The notes under the pieces are model-generated. The model worked only from the letters and a program-made list of their open reading frames with translations. It made no database searches and had not been told where the DNA came from. The position numbers were made by a program, and so were the translations under genes. A DNA stretch of 55,357 bases from Actinomycetota bacterium (GTDB taxonomy: Bacteria; Actinomycetota; Thermoleophilia; Gaiellales; Gaiellaceae), in contig PLBK01000003.1 of the NCBI GenBank assembly GCA_003134505.1, positions 70,163 through 125,519 of the forward strand, written 5' to 3'. Below, piece by piece: positions 46,019 through 54,647 of this stretch (the stretch's first letter is position 1; every line of letters starts with the position of its first letter).

Positions 46019-47998
46019 ATGGACAAGCGGCGGAAGTGGCTCCGCACCAGGCTGTTCCTGGCGGTAGGTGGCGGCGTCACCGGTTTGATGCTGGTCGCAC
46101 TCGTCTTCCAGTTCGGCTTCTTCGAGGGTCTCCAGCGTCAGTGGGTCGATACGAACTTCTCGATCCGCGGGAAGCAGGCCTCCCCCAGGGACGTGGTCGT
46201 GATCGGCATCGACTCCACGTTCTTCAACGACACGGGCATTCGCTGGCAGGAGTTTCGGCGAGTGCTCTACGCGCAGGTGCTCAACCGCATACATGCGGCG
46301 GATCCGACGGCGGTCGCGGTCGACGTCCAGTTCACGGAGGCGTCGAGGCTTCCTCACGGCGCAGCCGACGACAATGCCCTGGTCGACGCGGTCGCGCGTT
46401 TTCCGCACCGGATCGCCCTCTCGACCACCGAGACTTCCATCGACAAGCACGGCGTCGGTCACACGAACGTCTTCGGCGGCGACGCTTTCCTCGCGCAGAT
46501 CGGTGCCGTCGCTGCCTTCGGCGACTTTCCGCTCGACGACGACGGGACGATCCGGCACATGAGCTACCGCGCGCTCGGCCTGAAGACACTCGCCATCGTC
46601 ACCGCCGGACTGGTGCGCGGCCGCCCGATCACCGAGTCGCAGATGGGAGGATCGAGCCAGCTGATCGACTTCCCGGGCCCCGACGGAACCGTCAAGCAGT
46701 ACTCGCTCTCGCGCGTCGCGCCGGTCAAGATCGTTCAGTCAGGGAACAGGTGGAAGGTGCTCTCGGTCGCAGGACTGGGCGACTCGGTCTACTCGGCCGC
46801 CTCGCGGGCCGACGCAGAGGCCTTCGCGAGGAGGTTCACAGTGCCGCTGAGCGCCTTCCGGCACAAGGTCGTCGTCATCGGCGCGACGGCACCGTCGCTG
46901 CAGGACATCCATCCAACCTCGACGACCCCCGCCATGTCCGGCCCCGAGATCCAGGCCGACGCGATCGAGACTGCCCTGCACGGCTTCCCCCTCAGGACCC
47001 TGGACACGTTCTGGAACGGCGTCCTGGTCGTCTGTCTCGGAATGGTCGTTCCCCTCGCGAGCCTCCGCGTGCGGCCGCTGTTCGCCCTGTCGACGGCGAT
47101 CTTCTTCGCGGCGTTTCTGACCATAGGGGCGATCCTCGCGTTCCAGCATGGCCGCGTGATCTCGTACGTCTATCCGCTGTGGGCGCTCGGCCTCGCCACG
47201 GTTGGCTCGTTGGCCGTCCACTACGTGGTCACGGCCTTCGAGAAGGAACGCGTCCGCGACGTGTTCTCGCGCTTCGTGCCGGAGACCGTGGTCGACCAGG
47301 TGCTCGCGCAGTCCGGCGACGACCTCCGGCTCGCCGGGCGCGAGGTGGTGGGAACGGTGATGTTCAGCGACCTGCGCGGGTTCACGTCGAGCGCCGAGTT
47401 CATGCCCGCCGACAAGGTGATCCACGTGCTCAACCACTACCTGCACGAGATGAGCGAGGCGATCCTCGAGCACGGCGGCACGTTGCTCTGCTACATGGGC
47501 GACGGCATCTACGCGCTGTTCGGCGCCCCGATCGACCAGGACGACCATGCCGACCGTGCCCTGACCGCAGCGCGGGAGATGCTGACCGAGCGGCTGCCGG
47601 CGTTCAACGACTTCATGCGCGAGCAGGACCTCGGCGAGGGCTACCTCATGGGCGTCGGCCTGAACACCGGGCCGGTGATGACGGGCAACGTCGGTCACGA
47701 GCGGCGCATGGACTACACGGCGGTCGGGGACGTGGTCAATACGGCTTCGCGGATCGAGGGCATGACGAAGGGAACGCCGTACTCGGTGCTGATCGCCGAG
47801 TCGACGATCCAGGCGCTGCGCGTCCGGCCGGACGATCTGGTCTTCTACGAGGAGCAGGCGGTCCGCGGCCGGAAGGAGACGCTGAAGCTGCACGCACTCG
47901 ACATCAGGAAGCCGGACGACGCGCCCGACCTGCTCGCCGCGAAGGCGAAGGAGGCCAAGCCCGGCGAGCCCGCACCGACCCCGGCCTCGGGCTCCTAG
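46019..47998 (+). CDS. CHASE2-domain class III adenylate/guanylate cyclase
   Basis: The 659-residue protein has an N-terminal helix, an extracellular CHASE2 sensor (about 35-320; DVVVIGIDSTFFNDTG, FGDFPLDDDGTIRHM), three membrane helices (about 335-415) and a class III cyclase domain from about 440. FSDLRGFTSSAE holds the first metal Asp, GDGIYALFGAP the second, and NTASRIEGM the Arg/Asn pair. It turns an outside signal into cAMP or cGMP. CAGACT lies 7 bases before ATG. It is convergent with the SGNH gene, overlapping by 4 bases. Confidence 0.92.
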   Translation: MDKRRKWLRTRLFLAVGGGVTGLMLVALVFQFGFFEGLQRQWVDTNFSIRGKQASPRDVVVIGIDSTFFNDTGIRWQEFRRVLYAQVLNRIHAADPTAVAVDVQFTEASRLPHGAADDNALVDAVARFPHRIALSTTETSIDKHGVGHTNVFGGDAFLAQIGAVAAFGDFPLDDDGTIRHMSYRALGLKTLAIVTAGLVRGRPITESQMGGSSQLIDFPGPDGTVKQYSLSRVAPVKIVQSGNRWKVLSVAGLGDSVYSAASRADAEAFARRFTVPLSAFRHKVVVIGATAPSLQDIHPTSTTPAMSGPEIQADAIETALHGFPLRTLDTFWNGVLVVCLGMVVPLASLRVRPLFALSTAIFFAAFLTIGAILAFQHGRVISYVYPLWALGLATVGSLAVHYVVTAFEKERVRDVFSRFVPETVVDQVLAQSGDDLRLAGREVVGTVMFSDLRGFTSSAEFMPADKVIHVLNHYLHEMSEAILEHGGTLLCYMGDGIYALFGAPIDQDDHADRALTAAREMLTERLPAFNDFMREQDLGEGYLMGVGLNTGPVMTGNVGHERRMDYTAVGDVVNTASRIEGMTKGTPYSVLIAESTIQALRVRPDDLVFYEEQAVRGRKETLKLHALDIRKPDDAPDLLAAKAKEAKPGEPAPTPASGS

Positions 47999-48663
47999 GG
48001 CAACCTGAAGGCGAGCTCGCCGAGGCGGCGGTAGCCCGCGATCGACGGGTGGTCGCCGTCAGCGGTCCAGGCCTCCTTCATCCGGCCGCGGCGCTTCGGG
48101 TCCTCGAGCGTCCGGTAGAAGGGCAGCACCCGCACGTGCTCCGCGCGGGCGAAGCGGTGGATGAGCCGGTTCAGCGCGCGGATCTTCGGATCGGCGTCGG
48201 GATAGCCGTTGTTCCAGGGGATCAGCTCGGCCACCTCGACCCGTAGGCCGAGCGACTTGCCGCGCTCGACCATCGCCCGCAGGTTCCGTGCCGCCTCGGC
48301 CACGGGGCGGCCCTGGGCGATGTCGTTGATGCCGCCCTGGACGACGAGGACGTCGGCGCCCTTCTGGCAGGCGAGCAGCCGCCGGGCGATCTCGTCGGTC
48401 CGCTCGCCGTAGACGCCGCAGTTGCGGAATCGGAGCCGCGGATTGGCCTGCTGTGCCCAGTACTCCCACTGGCTCTGCGGGTTCTCCGCGAAGCCGAGCA
48501 GCTTCGCGTTGCCGTGCGACGGGTCGTAGCCGGGCGACCCTGACGTGATCGAGTCGCCGAGCGCGGCGACGAAGATCGTGGAGACGGGCGGCGGGGCCAC
48601 TGACCTCGTTCCATTTCCGCAGCCGGTCATGACGACGACCGTGAACAGCAGGACGCCAACCAA
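47995..48663 (-). CDS. SGNH/GDSL-family lipoprotein hydrolase
   Basis: The 222-residue protein has a lipoprotein signal (LVGVLLFTVVVMTGCG; the lipobox Cys is near residue 15). The mature SGNH domain has blocks GDSITSG, GVYGERTDE, GGINDI and DGDHPSIAGY, giving Ser, Gly, Asn and the Asp/His pair. It should be an esterase or lipase-like enzyme on the outer face of the membrane. The TTG start at 48663 is uncertain; no better start precedes the signal sequence. The substrate is unknown. Confidence 0.82.
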   Translation of the reverse strand: MVGVLLFTVVVMTGCGNGTRSVAPPPVSTIFVAALGDSITSGSPGYDPSHGNAKLLGFAENPQSQWEYWAQQANPRLRFRNCGVYGERTDEIARRLLACQKGADVLVVQGGINDIAQGRPVAEAARNLRAMVERGKSLGLRVEVAELIPWNNGYPDADPKIRALNRLIHRFARAEHVRVLPFYRTLEDPKRRGRMKEAWTADGDHPSIAGYRRLGELAFRLP

Positions 48664-48717
48664 CTTCCTCGGCGATTCCCCGAGCCGAGTGTCCGGTTCG
48701 GACTGTGACGACGAAAC

Positions 48718-48815
48718 GCCGGCCGCCGATGCCGGCCTCGCCGGCGTCGGCCACAGCCGCCGTCCTCGGCGCCGGGGAAGGGGGCTCACGGGGGAAACCG
48801 GCTGTTTCCCCCGTG
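48718..48815 (-). repeat. Interspersed hairpin repeat, copy 3
   Basis: A 98-base unit: first hairpin GCCGATGCCGG/CCGGCGTCGGC, then the perfect 12-bp stem CACGGGGGAAAC (48787-48798), loop CGGCT, GTTTCCCCCGTG (48804-48815). It touches the dppA stop codon directly. It aligns gap-free to copy 1. Confidence 0.8.
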
Positions 48816-49625
48816 CTAAAAGAAGAACTGCTGCCAGGCGCGCCACCAGTCGTCCGCCCGCGAGACGATCTCTCGCGAGTCGACGATCTCGACGCCCGCC
48901 TTGTGGCGGTACTCGTCGGCGGCGCTCGTGGTGGTCAGCTCGACTCGGATCTCGCACGGACGGCCCGGATCGTACGGGGAGACGGCCTTCGGGTCGCCGA
49001 GCGCCCGTCTCGCCCCGTCCTCGATCAGCCCGCGGGCGCGGAGCGGCGGCACCTGGCGGGCGCTGAACCGGCCGAGGCCGCGCTTGACCGCGACGGTGGT
49101 CAGGCCCTGCCCGAGCAGCTCGTGGCCCTCGGCGCAGACCGCCTCGTCGCCGGTGACGAGCAGCACCGGACATCCCCAGGTGCCGCACAGCGCCGCGTTG
49201 ATGCCCGTCTCGCCGACGAGCCGGCCATTGAACCAGAGGTTGCGCCACTGCTGCCCGGAGACGGTGTGGTTCATGACACCGCGTGCCGCGCCGGCCATGG
49301 CGTGCATGCCGACGAAGAGCGCCGCGTCGCACCCCTGCTCGAGAAACTCCGTGTACTCGGTCCACTTCTCCTGGACGACGTAGTCGCAACCCGGGTCGAG
49401 CAGGTCGGGGACGAGCGAGTTGAAGCTCCACGCCTTGCCGGCGCCGTGGCAGTCCATGACGACGATCTCGGTCGCCCCGCCCGCGCGCGCTCCGCGAACC
49501 GCCGCGTTGATCTCCTCGGTGTACAGGCGCCGGCCTTCCTCGTACATCGGGTCGCCGCCGGTCGTCTGTTCCCACTTGACGATCCCGGCCACGCCCTCCA
49601 TGTCGCTGATCACGAAGACCTTCAC
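48816..49625 (-). CDS. dppA: D-aminopeptidase, M55 family (DppA)
   Basis: The 269-residue protein starts VKVFVISDMEGVAGI; Asp8 and Glu10 are zinc ligands of M55 enzymes. VMDCHGAG, GMHAMAG and MNHTVSG give the remaining ligands and the nucleophile region. DppA releases D-amino acids from short peptides, for example from peptidoglycan. GTG 49623-49625 has GGAGGTGG upstream and overlaps the asparaginase stop (GTGA), so the two genes form an operon. Confidence 0.88.
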   Translation of the reverse strand: MKVFVISDMEGVAGIVKWEQTTGGDPMYEEGRRLYTEEINAAVRGARAGGATEIVVMDCHGAGKAWSFNSLVPDLLDPGCDYVVQEKWTEYTEFLEQGCDAALFVGMHAMAGAARGVMNHTVSGQQWRNLWFNGRLVGETGINAALCGTWGCPVLLVTGDEAVCAEGHELLGQGLTTVAVKRGLGRFSARQVPPLRARGLIEDGARRALGDPKAVSPYDPGRPCEIRVELTTTSAADEYRHKAGVEIVDSREIVSRADDWWRAWQQFFF

Positions 49626-50497
49626 GGAAATGCCACCTCCCCGACTATGTCGCCGCGGCTGTTCTCGACCGGAACTCTCGCGAACTCGGCGGCCTCGTGC
49701 CCGAGTCGCGGGAGGAAAGCGGCGAGCGCGGGCGAGAGCGCGCGCTCCGAGCCGTCCTCGCACTTGAGCACGACGCCGGTGCCGTCGGGCGACCCGATGC
49801 AGAGCAGTCCCTCCGCCCCTCTCTTTGCGACCCAGCCGGGGAGCGCTCGCATCAGCCTCGTGTCGAGCGACTCGGCGCCGCCGACCAGCTGCGGGTGTGC
49901 GCGCATCGCCTGGAGCACGCGCGCGCCGCCGTTCAGCCCGGCGAGCCGCGAGAATGCCGTCGCCATCCGCTCGAGCGGGAGCCCGAACGTGACGACGCCG
50001 CAACCGTCGGTGGCCGTTGCGGGCTCGGCCCCGGCGGCCGCCGTGATCTCGCGCAGCAGCTCCTGCTGCAGCGGATGGCCCGGCAGCCGGTACCCGGCGG
50101 TCTCCCAGCCGCGCGAGCGGCAGACGGCGAGGAACCCGGCGTGCTTGCCCGAGCAGTTGTGGTAGACCCGGCCCGGCGGCCGGCCCTCCTGCGGCCCGCA
50201 CTCGAGGTCGTCCTCGGCGGCCGGCGCAGCGTCGAGCAGCGCGCGTACGGCCTCGATCTGCTCCGGCTCGGCATGGTGCGAGGCGGACGCGATCGCGACG
50301 AGGCGCTCGTCGAGCCCGGGCCGGGCCCGGACGAGGAGCAGCGCCTGGATCGGCTTCGCCGCGGAGCGGAAGAAGGTGACGAGGCTCCGCTCGCCCGCCT
50401 CGGCCACCACCTCGCCGTCGCGCACGCCCACGGCGTGCACGCGATGGACGGACTCGACCGTCCCGCCGCGGCGGACGGCAACGCGGATCGGTTCCAC
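49622..50497 (-). CDS. L-asparaginase II-like (Rhizobium etli type)
   Basis: The 291-residue protein has the SxxK pair in FRSAAKPIQ (Ser45, Lys48), HNCSGKHAGFLAVC and TDGCGVVTFGLPL. These match the class 3 (ReAII/ReAV) asparaginases, serine-lysine enzymes with a Cys-bound metal. It hydrolyses asparagine to aspartate and ammonia. GTG 50495-50497 has TAGGCT 7 bases upstream (50505-50510). It heads an operon with dppA, which suggests scavenging of amino acids or peptides. Confidence 0.85.
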   Translation of the reverse strand: MEPIRVAVRRGGTVESVHRVHAVGVRDGEVVAEAGERSLVTFFRSAAKPIQALLLVRARPGLDERLVAIASASHHAEPEQIEAVRALLDAAPAAEDDLECGPQEGRPPGRVYHNCSGKHAGFLAVCRSRGWETAGYRLPGHPLQQELLREITAAAGAEPATATDGCGVVTFGLPLERMATAFSRLAGLNGGARVLQAMRAHPQLVGGAESLDTRLMRALPGWVAKRGAEGLLCIGSPDGTGVVLKCEDGSERALSPALAAFLPRLGHEAAEFARVPVENSRGDIVGEVAFP

Positions 50498-50685
50498 GCG
50501 CGCGAGCCTAGCGCCCCGGGGCCGTTGCCACTTCGACACGACTTTGGACCCACACGGAAACCGCGCACACGTCGATCATCCCCTCGCTTGCCCGTCGACA
50601 TAGACCTCGCGGGACTCCTCCTCGAGGTCGCTCCGTGCTCGGAGGGGCCGTCCGCTCGGGCGGCCTCTCTGTCTGGAGGGGGAGG

Positions 50686-50718
50686 GCGGGAGGCCCGACC
50701 CGGTGACGGGCCTCCCGC
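50686..50718 (-). terminator. Terminator-like hairpin after the secreted-protein gene
   Basis: GCGGGAGGCCCG and CGGGCCTCCCGC make a perfect 12-bp stem with a 9-base loop, 28 bases past the stop at 50746. A weaker hairpin lies at about 50642-50669. No T-run. The rest of 50498-50685 shows no gene. Confidence 0.6.
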
Positions 50719-50745
50719 TTGGGGCACGAACTGGACGGGCCTTGC

Positions 50746-51456
50746 TCAGGCGGTGGGCAGTGCAGGCCCGGGAGCTTCGGCCGGGAGCGGTGGAGCTGAC
50801 CCGCCCGGCGCGAATCGGAACCCGTCTCGAAAGGCGCTTTTCGGTGGCGCCATCGTGCCGTTGACAATGTCGTCGATCCGAGCCTTCAGATCGGAAAGAA
50901 TCTGGTCGCGTTGGGCGCTCGTCAGGCGGCCGTCGGTCACGGCCTGGTCGAGCTCCGTCTGGACGCCGCTGATGATCGCCTGCTTCAGTCCGTCGAGGGA
51001 TTTGCCCTGCGCCTTCGCGACGTCGGCGAGGGTCGTGCCGGAATCGAGCTGCGTGCGCAGCTGATCCTCGGTCAGGCCGAGGTACGTGGCTGCGGAGCCG
51101 AGGTACTGGCCGCCGTGCATGCCACCGTGCATGCCGCCGCCGAAGCCGCGGCCGTAGCCCAGGCCGAGCGGAAGCTTGCCGGCGTTGATCGCCGCCTTCA
51201 TCGCGTCGGCCTGGGACTTCGTGATCTGCCCGGCGGCGAGCGCCGCGTCGACCCGGTCGATCGCGGCCGCCTCGAGGGCGGCGTCCAGCTTGGTGCTCGG
51301 GACGCCGAGCCGGCCGGCGGCGTCGTTCAGAAACGCCTGGCGCTCGGCGGCAGGATCGAACGTGCCCGAGGCTGCGAGCGCTCCGCCGACGGCACCTCCC
51401 GCCACGACTGCCATTGCGGCCCCGATGACGGCGGCACGCTTGGAGGGCTTCTTCAT
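50746..51456 (-). CDS. Secreted protein with DUF2680-like repeats and Gly-Met-His stretch
   Basis: The 236-residue protein has a signal/anchor (MKKPSKRAAVIGAAMAVVAG). It has two similar helical units, GVPSTKLDAALEAAAIDRVD...AGQITKSQADAM and LTEDQLRTQLDSGTTLADVA...DGRLTSAQRDQI, joined by GGGMHGGMHGG, which could bind a metal such as copper. AAGGAG lies 4 bases before ATG 51456; an earlier ATG at 51490-51492 is the alternative start. It follows the MprAB-like genes and shares their operator-like repeat, so it is a likely target of that system. Confidence 0.72.
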   Translation of the reverse strand: MKKPSKRAAVIGAAMAVVAGGAVGGALAASGTFDPAAERQAFLNDAAGRLGVPSTKLDAALEAAAIDRVDAALAAGQITKSQADAMKAAINAGKLPLGLGYGRGFGGGMHGGMHGGQYLGSAATYLGLTEDQLRTQLDSGTTLADVAKAQGKSLDGLKQAIISGVQTELDQAVTDGRLTSAQRDQILSDLKARIDDIVNGTMAPPKSAFRDGFRFAPGGSAPPLPAEAPGPALPTA

Positions 51457-51513
51457 CCGGCTCCTTCCGCTGGGGGTCTCTTCGTCGTGCATGGCCTCAT
51501 TCGACCAGGCCAA

Positions 51514-51531
51514 CCTAAGACGAGTCTGAGA
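51514..51531 (-). promoter_or_regulatory. Direct-repeat operator, site 2 (MprA-box-like)
   Basis: Read on the minus strand: TCTCAGA, 4 bases, TCTTAGG. The 11-base period fits tandem binding of an OmpR-family regulator. It lies upstream of the secreted-protein gene and matches the site upstream of the response-regulator gene in sequence, spacing and orientation. Confidence 0.6.
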
Positions 51532-51536
51532 CGTGG

Positions 51537-52913
51537 CTAAGAAGTCGACAAGAACGTCAGGCGGAAGACCGTGCCACCGCCGTCCGCAGGCCCCGCTGCC
51601 ACGGAGCCGCCGTGGGACTCCACGACCTGGCGGACGATGGCGAGCCCGAGCCCCGAGCCGGGCGTGCCGCGGGCTGCAGGCGAGCGGTAGAAGCGGTCGA
51701 AGACGTGGGGCAGGTCCTCCGGCGCGATGCCCGGGCCGCGGTCGCGGACCGTCAGCTGCGCGTTCGCCACCTGCACGTCGACCGTCCCGCCGGCGGGGCT
51801 CCACTTGGCCGCGTTGTCGAGCACGTTCGCGACCGCGCGGAAGAGCCGGTCGGGGACGCCCCGGACGAGCGACTCGCCGAGGTCGGTCTCGAAACGGATC
51901 CCGGGTGCGTGCAGACGGGCCCGCTCGACCGCGTCGGCCACCAGGAGGTCGAGCCGGACATCCTCGACCGCGTGCTCACGCTCCCCGTCGCGCGCGAGGT
52001 CGACGACGTCGGTGACCAGGACGGTCATCTCCTCGAGCTGGGTCGAGACGTCGGACAGCGCCTTGCTGCGCTCGTCGTCCGGCAGGCCGCCACGGGCCAG
52101 CACCTCGACGTTCGTGCGCAGGCTCGTAAGCGGTGTGCGTAGCTCGTGGGACGCGTCGGCGACGAGCTGCCGCTGCGCCTGCCGGGAGTCCTCGAGCGCC
52201 GCGAGCATCGTGTTGAAGCTGGTCCCGAGCCGGCCGAGCTCGTCCGTCGAGCCGGCCTCGACACGGCGGCTGAGGTCGCGCGTGGCCGTGATCTCCTCGG
52301 TTGCGTCCGTGAGGCGCCGCACCGGGGCGAGCGCCGCTCTCGACACGAGCAAGCCGAGGAGGACCGCGACGATGACACCGGAGCCGCCGATCCCGATGAG
52401 GATCCACCGAATGCTGTCGAGGACGTCATCGGTCTCGGAGAGGCTTCGAGCGATCTCGAACGCGACCCCCGACTCGACCTGCACGGTCAGCATGCGGAAG
52501 TGCGCTCCGTTGACCGTCTCGTCGCTGTAGAACGCAGGACTGGATCCCGCGGCGACTGCGCGTACTCGCTTGTTTACCGGGAGCGGAAGCTGCTCGAGCA
52601 CAGGACGAACCGGCGTGCCGTGGACCACGAGCTGTGCGTAGCCGGGCGTCGCACCGGGCTTCGCCTGCGGCAGCTGGTCGAAGAAGTGGTGGACCTCGAT
52701 CGGTCCAGGACGAGCGAGGATTTCCTGGACGCGCTCTCGAAGCGATGCGTCGACCTCGCTTCGAAGCTGATCCTTGACCAGCACGTAGGCAACTGCCGAA
52801 GCGACGATGACGACCACGACAACAGCTCCGGCGGACGCCAGCGTCAGCCGGGCGCGGAAGCTCATGCCACGGAGCCTGCTCGCGAGGAGAGTGAGCCGCT
52901 CGCGCACCCTCAA
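51537..52913 (-). CDS. Sensor histidine kinase, MprB-like
   Basis: The 458-residue kinase has two membrane helices (about 23-46 and 170-192) around an extracytoplasmic domain, a HAMP domain, the phospho-accepting His256 in [20 protein letters not shown], and ATPase boxes N ([11 protein letters not shown]), G1 (DRGPGI), F (VFDRFYRSP) and G2 (GSGLGLAIV). This is very like mycobacterial MprB, a cell-envelope stress sensor. The TTG start overlaps the response-regulator stop (TTGA); GTG six bases later is an alternative. Confidence 0.9.
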   Translation of the reverse strand: MRVRERLTLLASRLRGMSFRARLTLASAGAVVVVVIVASAVAYVLVKDQLRSEVDASLRERVQEILARPGPIEVHHFFDQLPQAKPGATPGYAQLVVHGTPVRPVLEQLPLPVNKRVRAVAAGSSPAFYSDETVNGAHFRMLTVQVESGVAFEIARSLSETDDVLDSIRWILIGIGGSGVIVAVLLGLLVSRAALAPVRRLTDATEEITATRDLSRRVEAGSTDELGRLGTSFNTMLAALEDSRQAQRQLVADASHELRTPLTSLRTNVEVLARGGLPDDERSKALSDVSTQLEEMTVLVTDVVDLARDGEREHAVEDVRLDLLVADAVERARLHAPGIRFETDLGESLVRGVPDRLFRAVANVLDNAAKWSPAGGTVDVQVANAQLTVRDRGPGIAPEDLPHVFDRFYRSPAARGTPGSGLGLAIVRQVVESHGGSVAAGPADGGGTVFRLTFLSTS

Positions 52914-53602
52914 ACCTCGCGAAGGGCGTACCCGACGCCGCGCACGGTCTGGATCAGCCGCGTCTCGCCGCCCGCCTCGGTCTTGCGTCGCAGGTAGCCG
53001 ATGTAGACGTCGAGCGCGTTCGACGTCGGCCCGAAGTCGTAACCCCAGACCCGTTCGAAGATCAGCGAGCGGGTCAGCACCTGGCGCGGATTGCGGAGGA
53101 ACAGCTCGAGCAGGTTGAACTCGGTGCGCGTCAGCTCGACCAGGCGGTCGCCGCGCCGCACCTCGCGTGTGGCGAGGTCGAGCGAGACGTCGGCGAAGCG
53201 GAGCTGCTCCTCACCGCGCTCGCCTCCGCCGCGGCGCAGGAGCGCGCGGATCCTCGCCAGCAGCTCCTCGAGCGCGAACGGCTTGACGAGGTAGTCGTCG
53301 GCGCCGGCGTCCAGCCCGTCCACCCGGTCGCCGACCCCGGCCCGCGCCGTGAGCATCAGCACCGGCACGCGGCTTCCCTCCTCGCGGAGCCGGCGGCAGG
53401 CGGCCAGGCCGTCCACCTCCGGCATCAGCACGTCCAGGACGACCACGTCCGGCTCGGCCTGGCTGATCGCCCGCAGCGCCTGGGCGCCGTTCTCGGCGAG
53501 GTCGACCGAGTAGCCCTCGAGCGTGAGCGCGCGGCGAAGCGCCTCGCGCACGGCGGGCTCGTCGTCGACGACGAGGACTCGTGTGCCGGGTGCCACTCTC
53601 AT
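52910..53602 (-). CDS. OmpR-family response regulator, MprA-like
   Basis: The 230-residue regulator has a receiver domain with acidic pair DDE, phospho-Asp57 in VLDVLMP, Thr in LTAR and the Lys in [20 protein letters not shown] winged-helix DNA-binding domain follows, with [21 protein letters not shown] and [15 protein letters not shown]...RGVGYALRE. The sequence closely resembles MprA. It is the first gene of the operon. A direct-repeat site 25-42 bases before ATG implies autoregulation. Confidence 0.93.
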   Translation of the reverse strand: MRVAPGTRVLVVDDEPAVREALRRALTLEGYSVDLAENGAQALRAISQAEPDVVVLDVLMPEVDGLAACRRLREEGSRVPVLMLTARAGVGDRVDGLDAGADDYLVKPFALEELLARIRALLRRGGGERGEEQLRFADVSLDLATREVRRGDRLVELTRTEFNLLELFLRNPRQVLTRSLIFERVWGYDFGPTSNALDVYIGYLRRKTEAGGETRLIQTVRGVGYALREV

Positions 53603-53626
53603 CTCGCGATCACCATCGCAGAACAG

Positions 53627-53644
53627 GGTAAGAGCGGTCTGAGA
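53627..53644 (-). promoter_or_regulatory. Direct-repeat operator, site 1 (MprA-box-like)
   Basis: Read on the minus strand: TCTCAGA, 4 bases, TCTTACC. It has the same 11-base period and orientation as site 2. Loose direct repeats of this kind are known binding sites of MprA. Confidence 0.6.
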
Positions 53645-53796
53645 ACACGGGGTTTTGCCGGCAATTTGTCACGGAATCGGCACAGTGGCGACACAGCTTT
53701 TCGACTACCGTATCCCGCCCCGTGGGTGGGTGGGGGTTAGGGACGGGACCGCCGCGGAGACAAGTCCGAAACGGCGGCAGCCGGGCCTCCACAGCG

Positions 53797-53802
53797 TACG
53801 CT
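53797..53802 (+). promoter_or_regulatory. Leaderless -10 of the glycosylase gene
   Basis: TACGCT ends 6 bases before ATG 53809. The rest of 53645-53796 shows no gene; it contains a G-rich run (GGGTGGGTGGGGG, about 53723-53736). Confidence 0.5.
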
Positions 53803-53808
53803 TCGGCC

Positions 53809-54636
53809 ATGCCCGAGCTGCCCGAGGTCGAGGCCGTCCGCTGCGCGCTCGACGAGCCCGTCCGCGCCTTCCCGATCGAGCGCGCCGGGCCTGCCCACGT
53901 CGCGACGCTGAAGACGATCGACCCGCCGCTCCGGGCGCTCGAGGGCCGCCGACTGGCGGGGGCAGCCCGCCGCGGCAAGCGCCTCCTGTTCGAGACCGAG
54001 GACGGCGAGCTCATCCTGATGGTGCACCTCATGTCCGCCGGGCGCCTGCGCTACCTGCGCGCCGGCGAGAAGGGGCCGAAGCAGCCCGCCTTCCGGCTCC
54101 GCTTCCAGGGCGGCGGCGAGCTCGTCCTCACCGAGGCCGGCTCGAAGAAGCGCGCTGGCGTCTGGCTGCTCACGCCCGAGCAGGCCGACGAGGAGCTCGC
54201 GCACCTCGGCCCGGAGGCGCTCGGGATCGGCGCCGGGCGACTGGCCGAGATCCTCGCCGCCGACTCCCGCCGGCTCCACCCGCTGCTGCGCGACCAGCGC
54301 GCGCTCGCCGGCATCGGCCGAGCCTGGTCGAACGAGATCCTGCACACGGCCCGGCTCTCGCCGTTCGCGCTCACGACACAGCTCTCGGCCGAGGAGATCG
54401 AGCGGCTCGCCGCCGCCGTCAACGAGGAGCTCGCGCGCGGCATCGACCTTCGCGTGCGCGGGGCCGGTGACGCCAGGACGTACCGCATCCACAACCGTCT
54501 CGCGCAGCCGTGCCCTTCGTGCGGCACGCCCATCGCCCGCGTCGACTACGAGGAGCACACGATCTACTACTGCCCCGACTGTCAGACGGGCGGCCGCGTC
54601 CTCAAAGACCGCCGGCTCTCGCGACTCTTGCGCTAG
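53809..54636 (+). CDS. mutM: Formamidopyrimidine-DNA glycosylase (Fpg/Nei family)
   Basis: The 275-residue enzyme starts MPELPEVEAVR, so Pro2 (nucleophile) and Glu3 are present. The catalytic Lys is in RRGKRLLF, a helix-two-turn-helix follows (LRDQRALAGIGRAWSNEIL), and a zinc finger CPSCG...CPDCQ lies near the end. It removes oxidised purines or pyrimidines and cuts the strand. GIGRAW replaces the usual GIGN motif, and a QTGGRVLKDRRLSRLLR tail extends past the zinc finger, so it may be a Nei-like variant. It shares its stop codon with the next gene's -10. Confidence 0.88.
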   Translation: MPELPEVEAVRCALDEPVRAFPIERAGPAHVATLKTIDPPLRALEGRRLAGAARRGKRLLFETEDGELILMVHLMSAGRLRYLRAGEKGPKQPAFRLRFQGGGELVLTEAGSKKRAGVWLLTPEQADEELAHLGPEALGIGAGRLAEILAADSRRLHPLLRDQRALAGIGRAWSNEILHTARLSPFALTTQLSAEEIERLAAAVNEELARGIDLRVRGAGDARTYRIHNRLAQPCPSCGTPIARVDYEEHTIYYCPDCQTGGRVLKDRRLSRLLR

Positions 54637-54639
54637 CGT
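54634..54639 (+). promoter_or_regulatory. -10 element overlapping a stop codon
   Basis: TAGCGT ends 8 bases before the mptA GTG. Its TAG is the stop codon of the glycosylase gene. Confidence 0.45.
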
Positions 54640-54647
54640 CTGCCGGG

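Noticed and set aside
53723-53736. G-rich run as a quadruplex regulator of the glycosylase gene
   Set aside because: Too few separated G-tracts for a confident quadruplex call; likely chance in GC-rich DNA.
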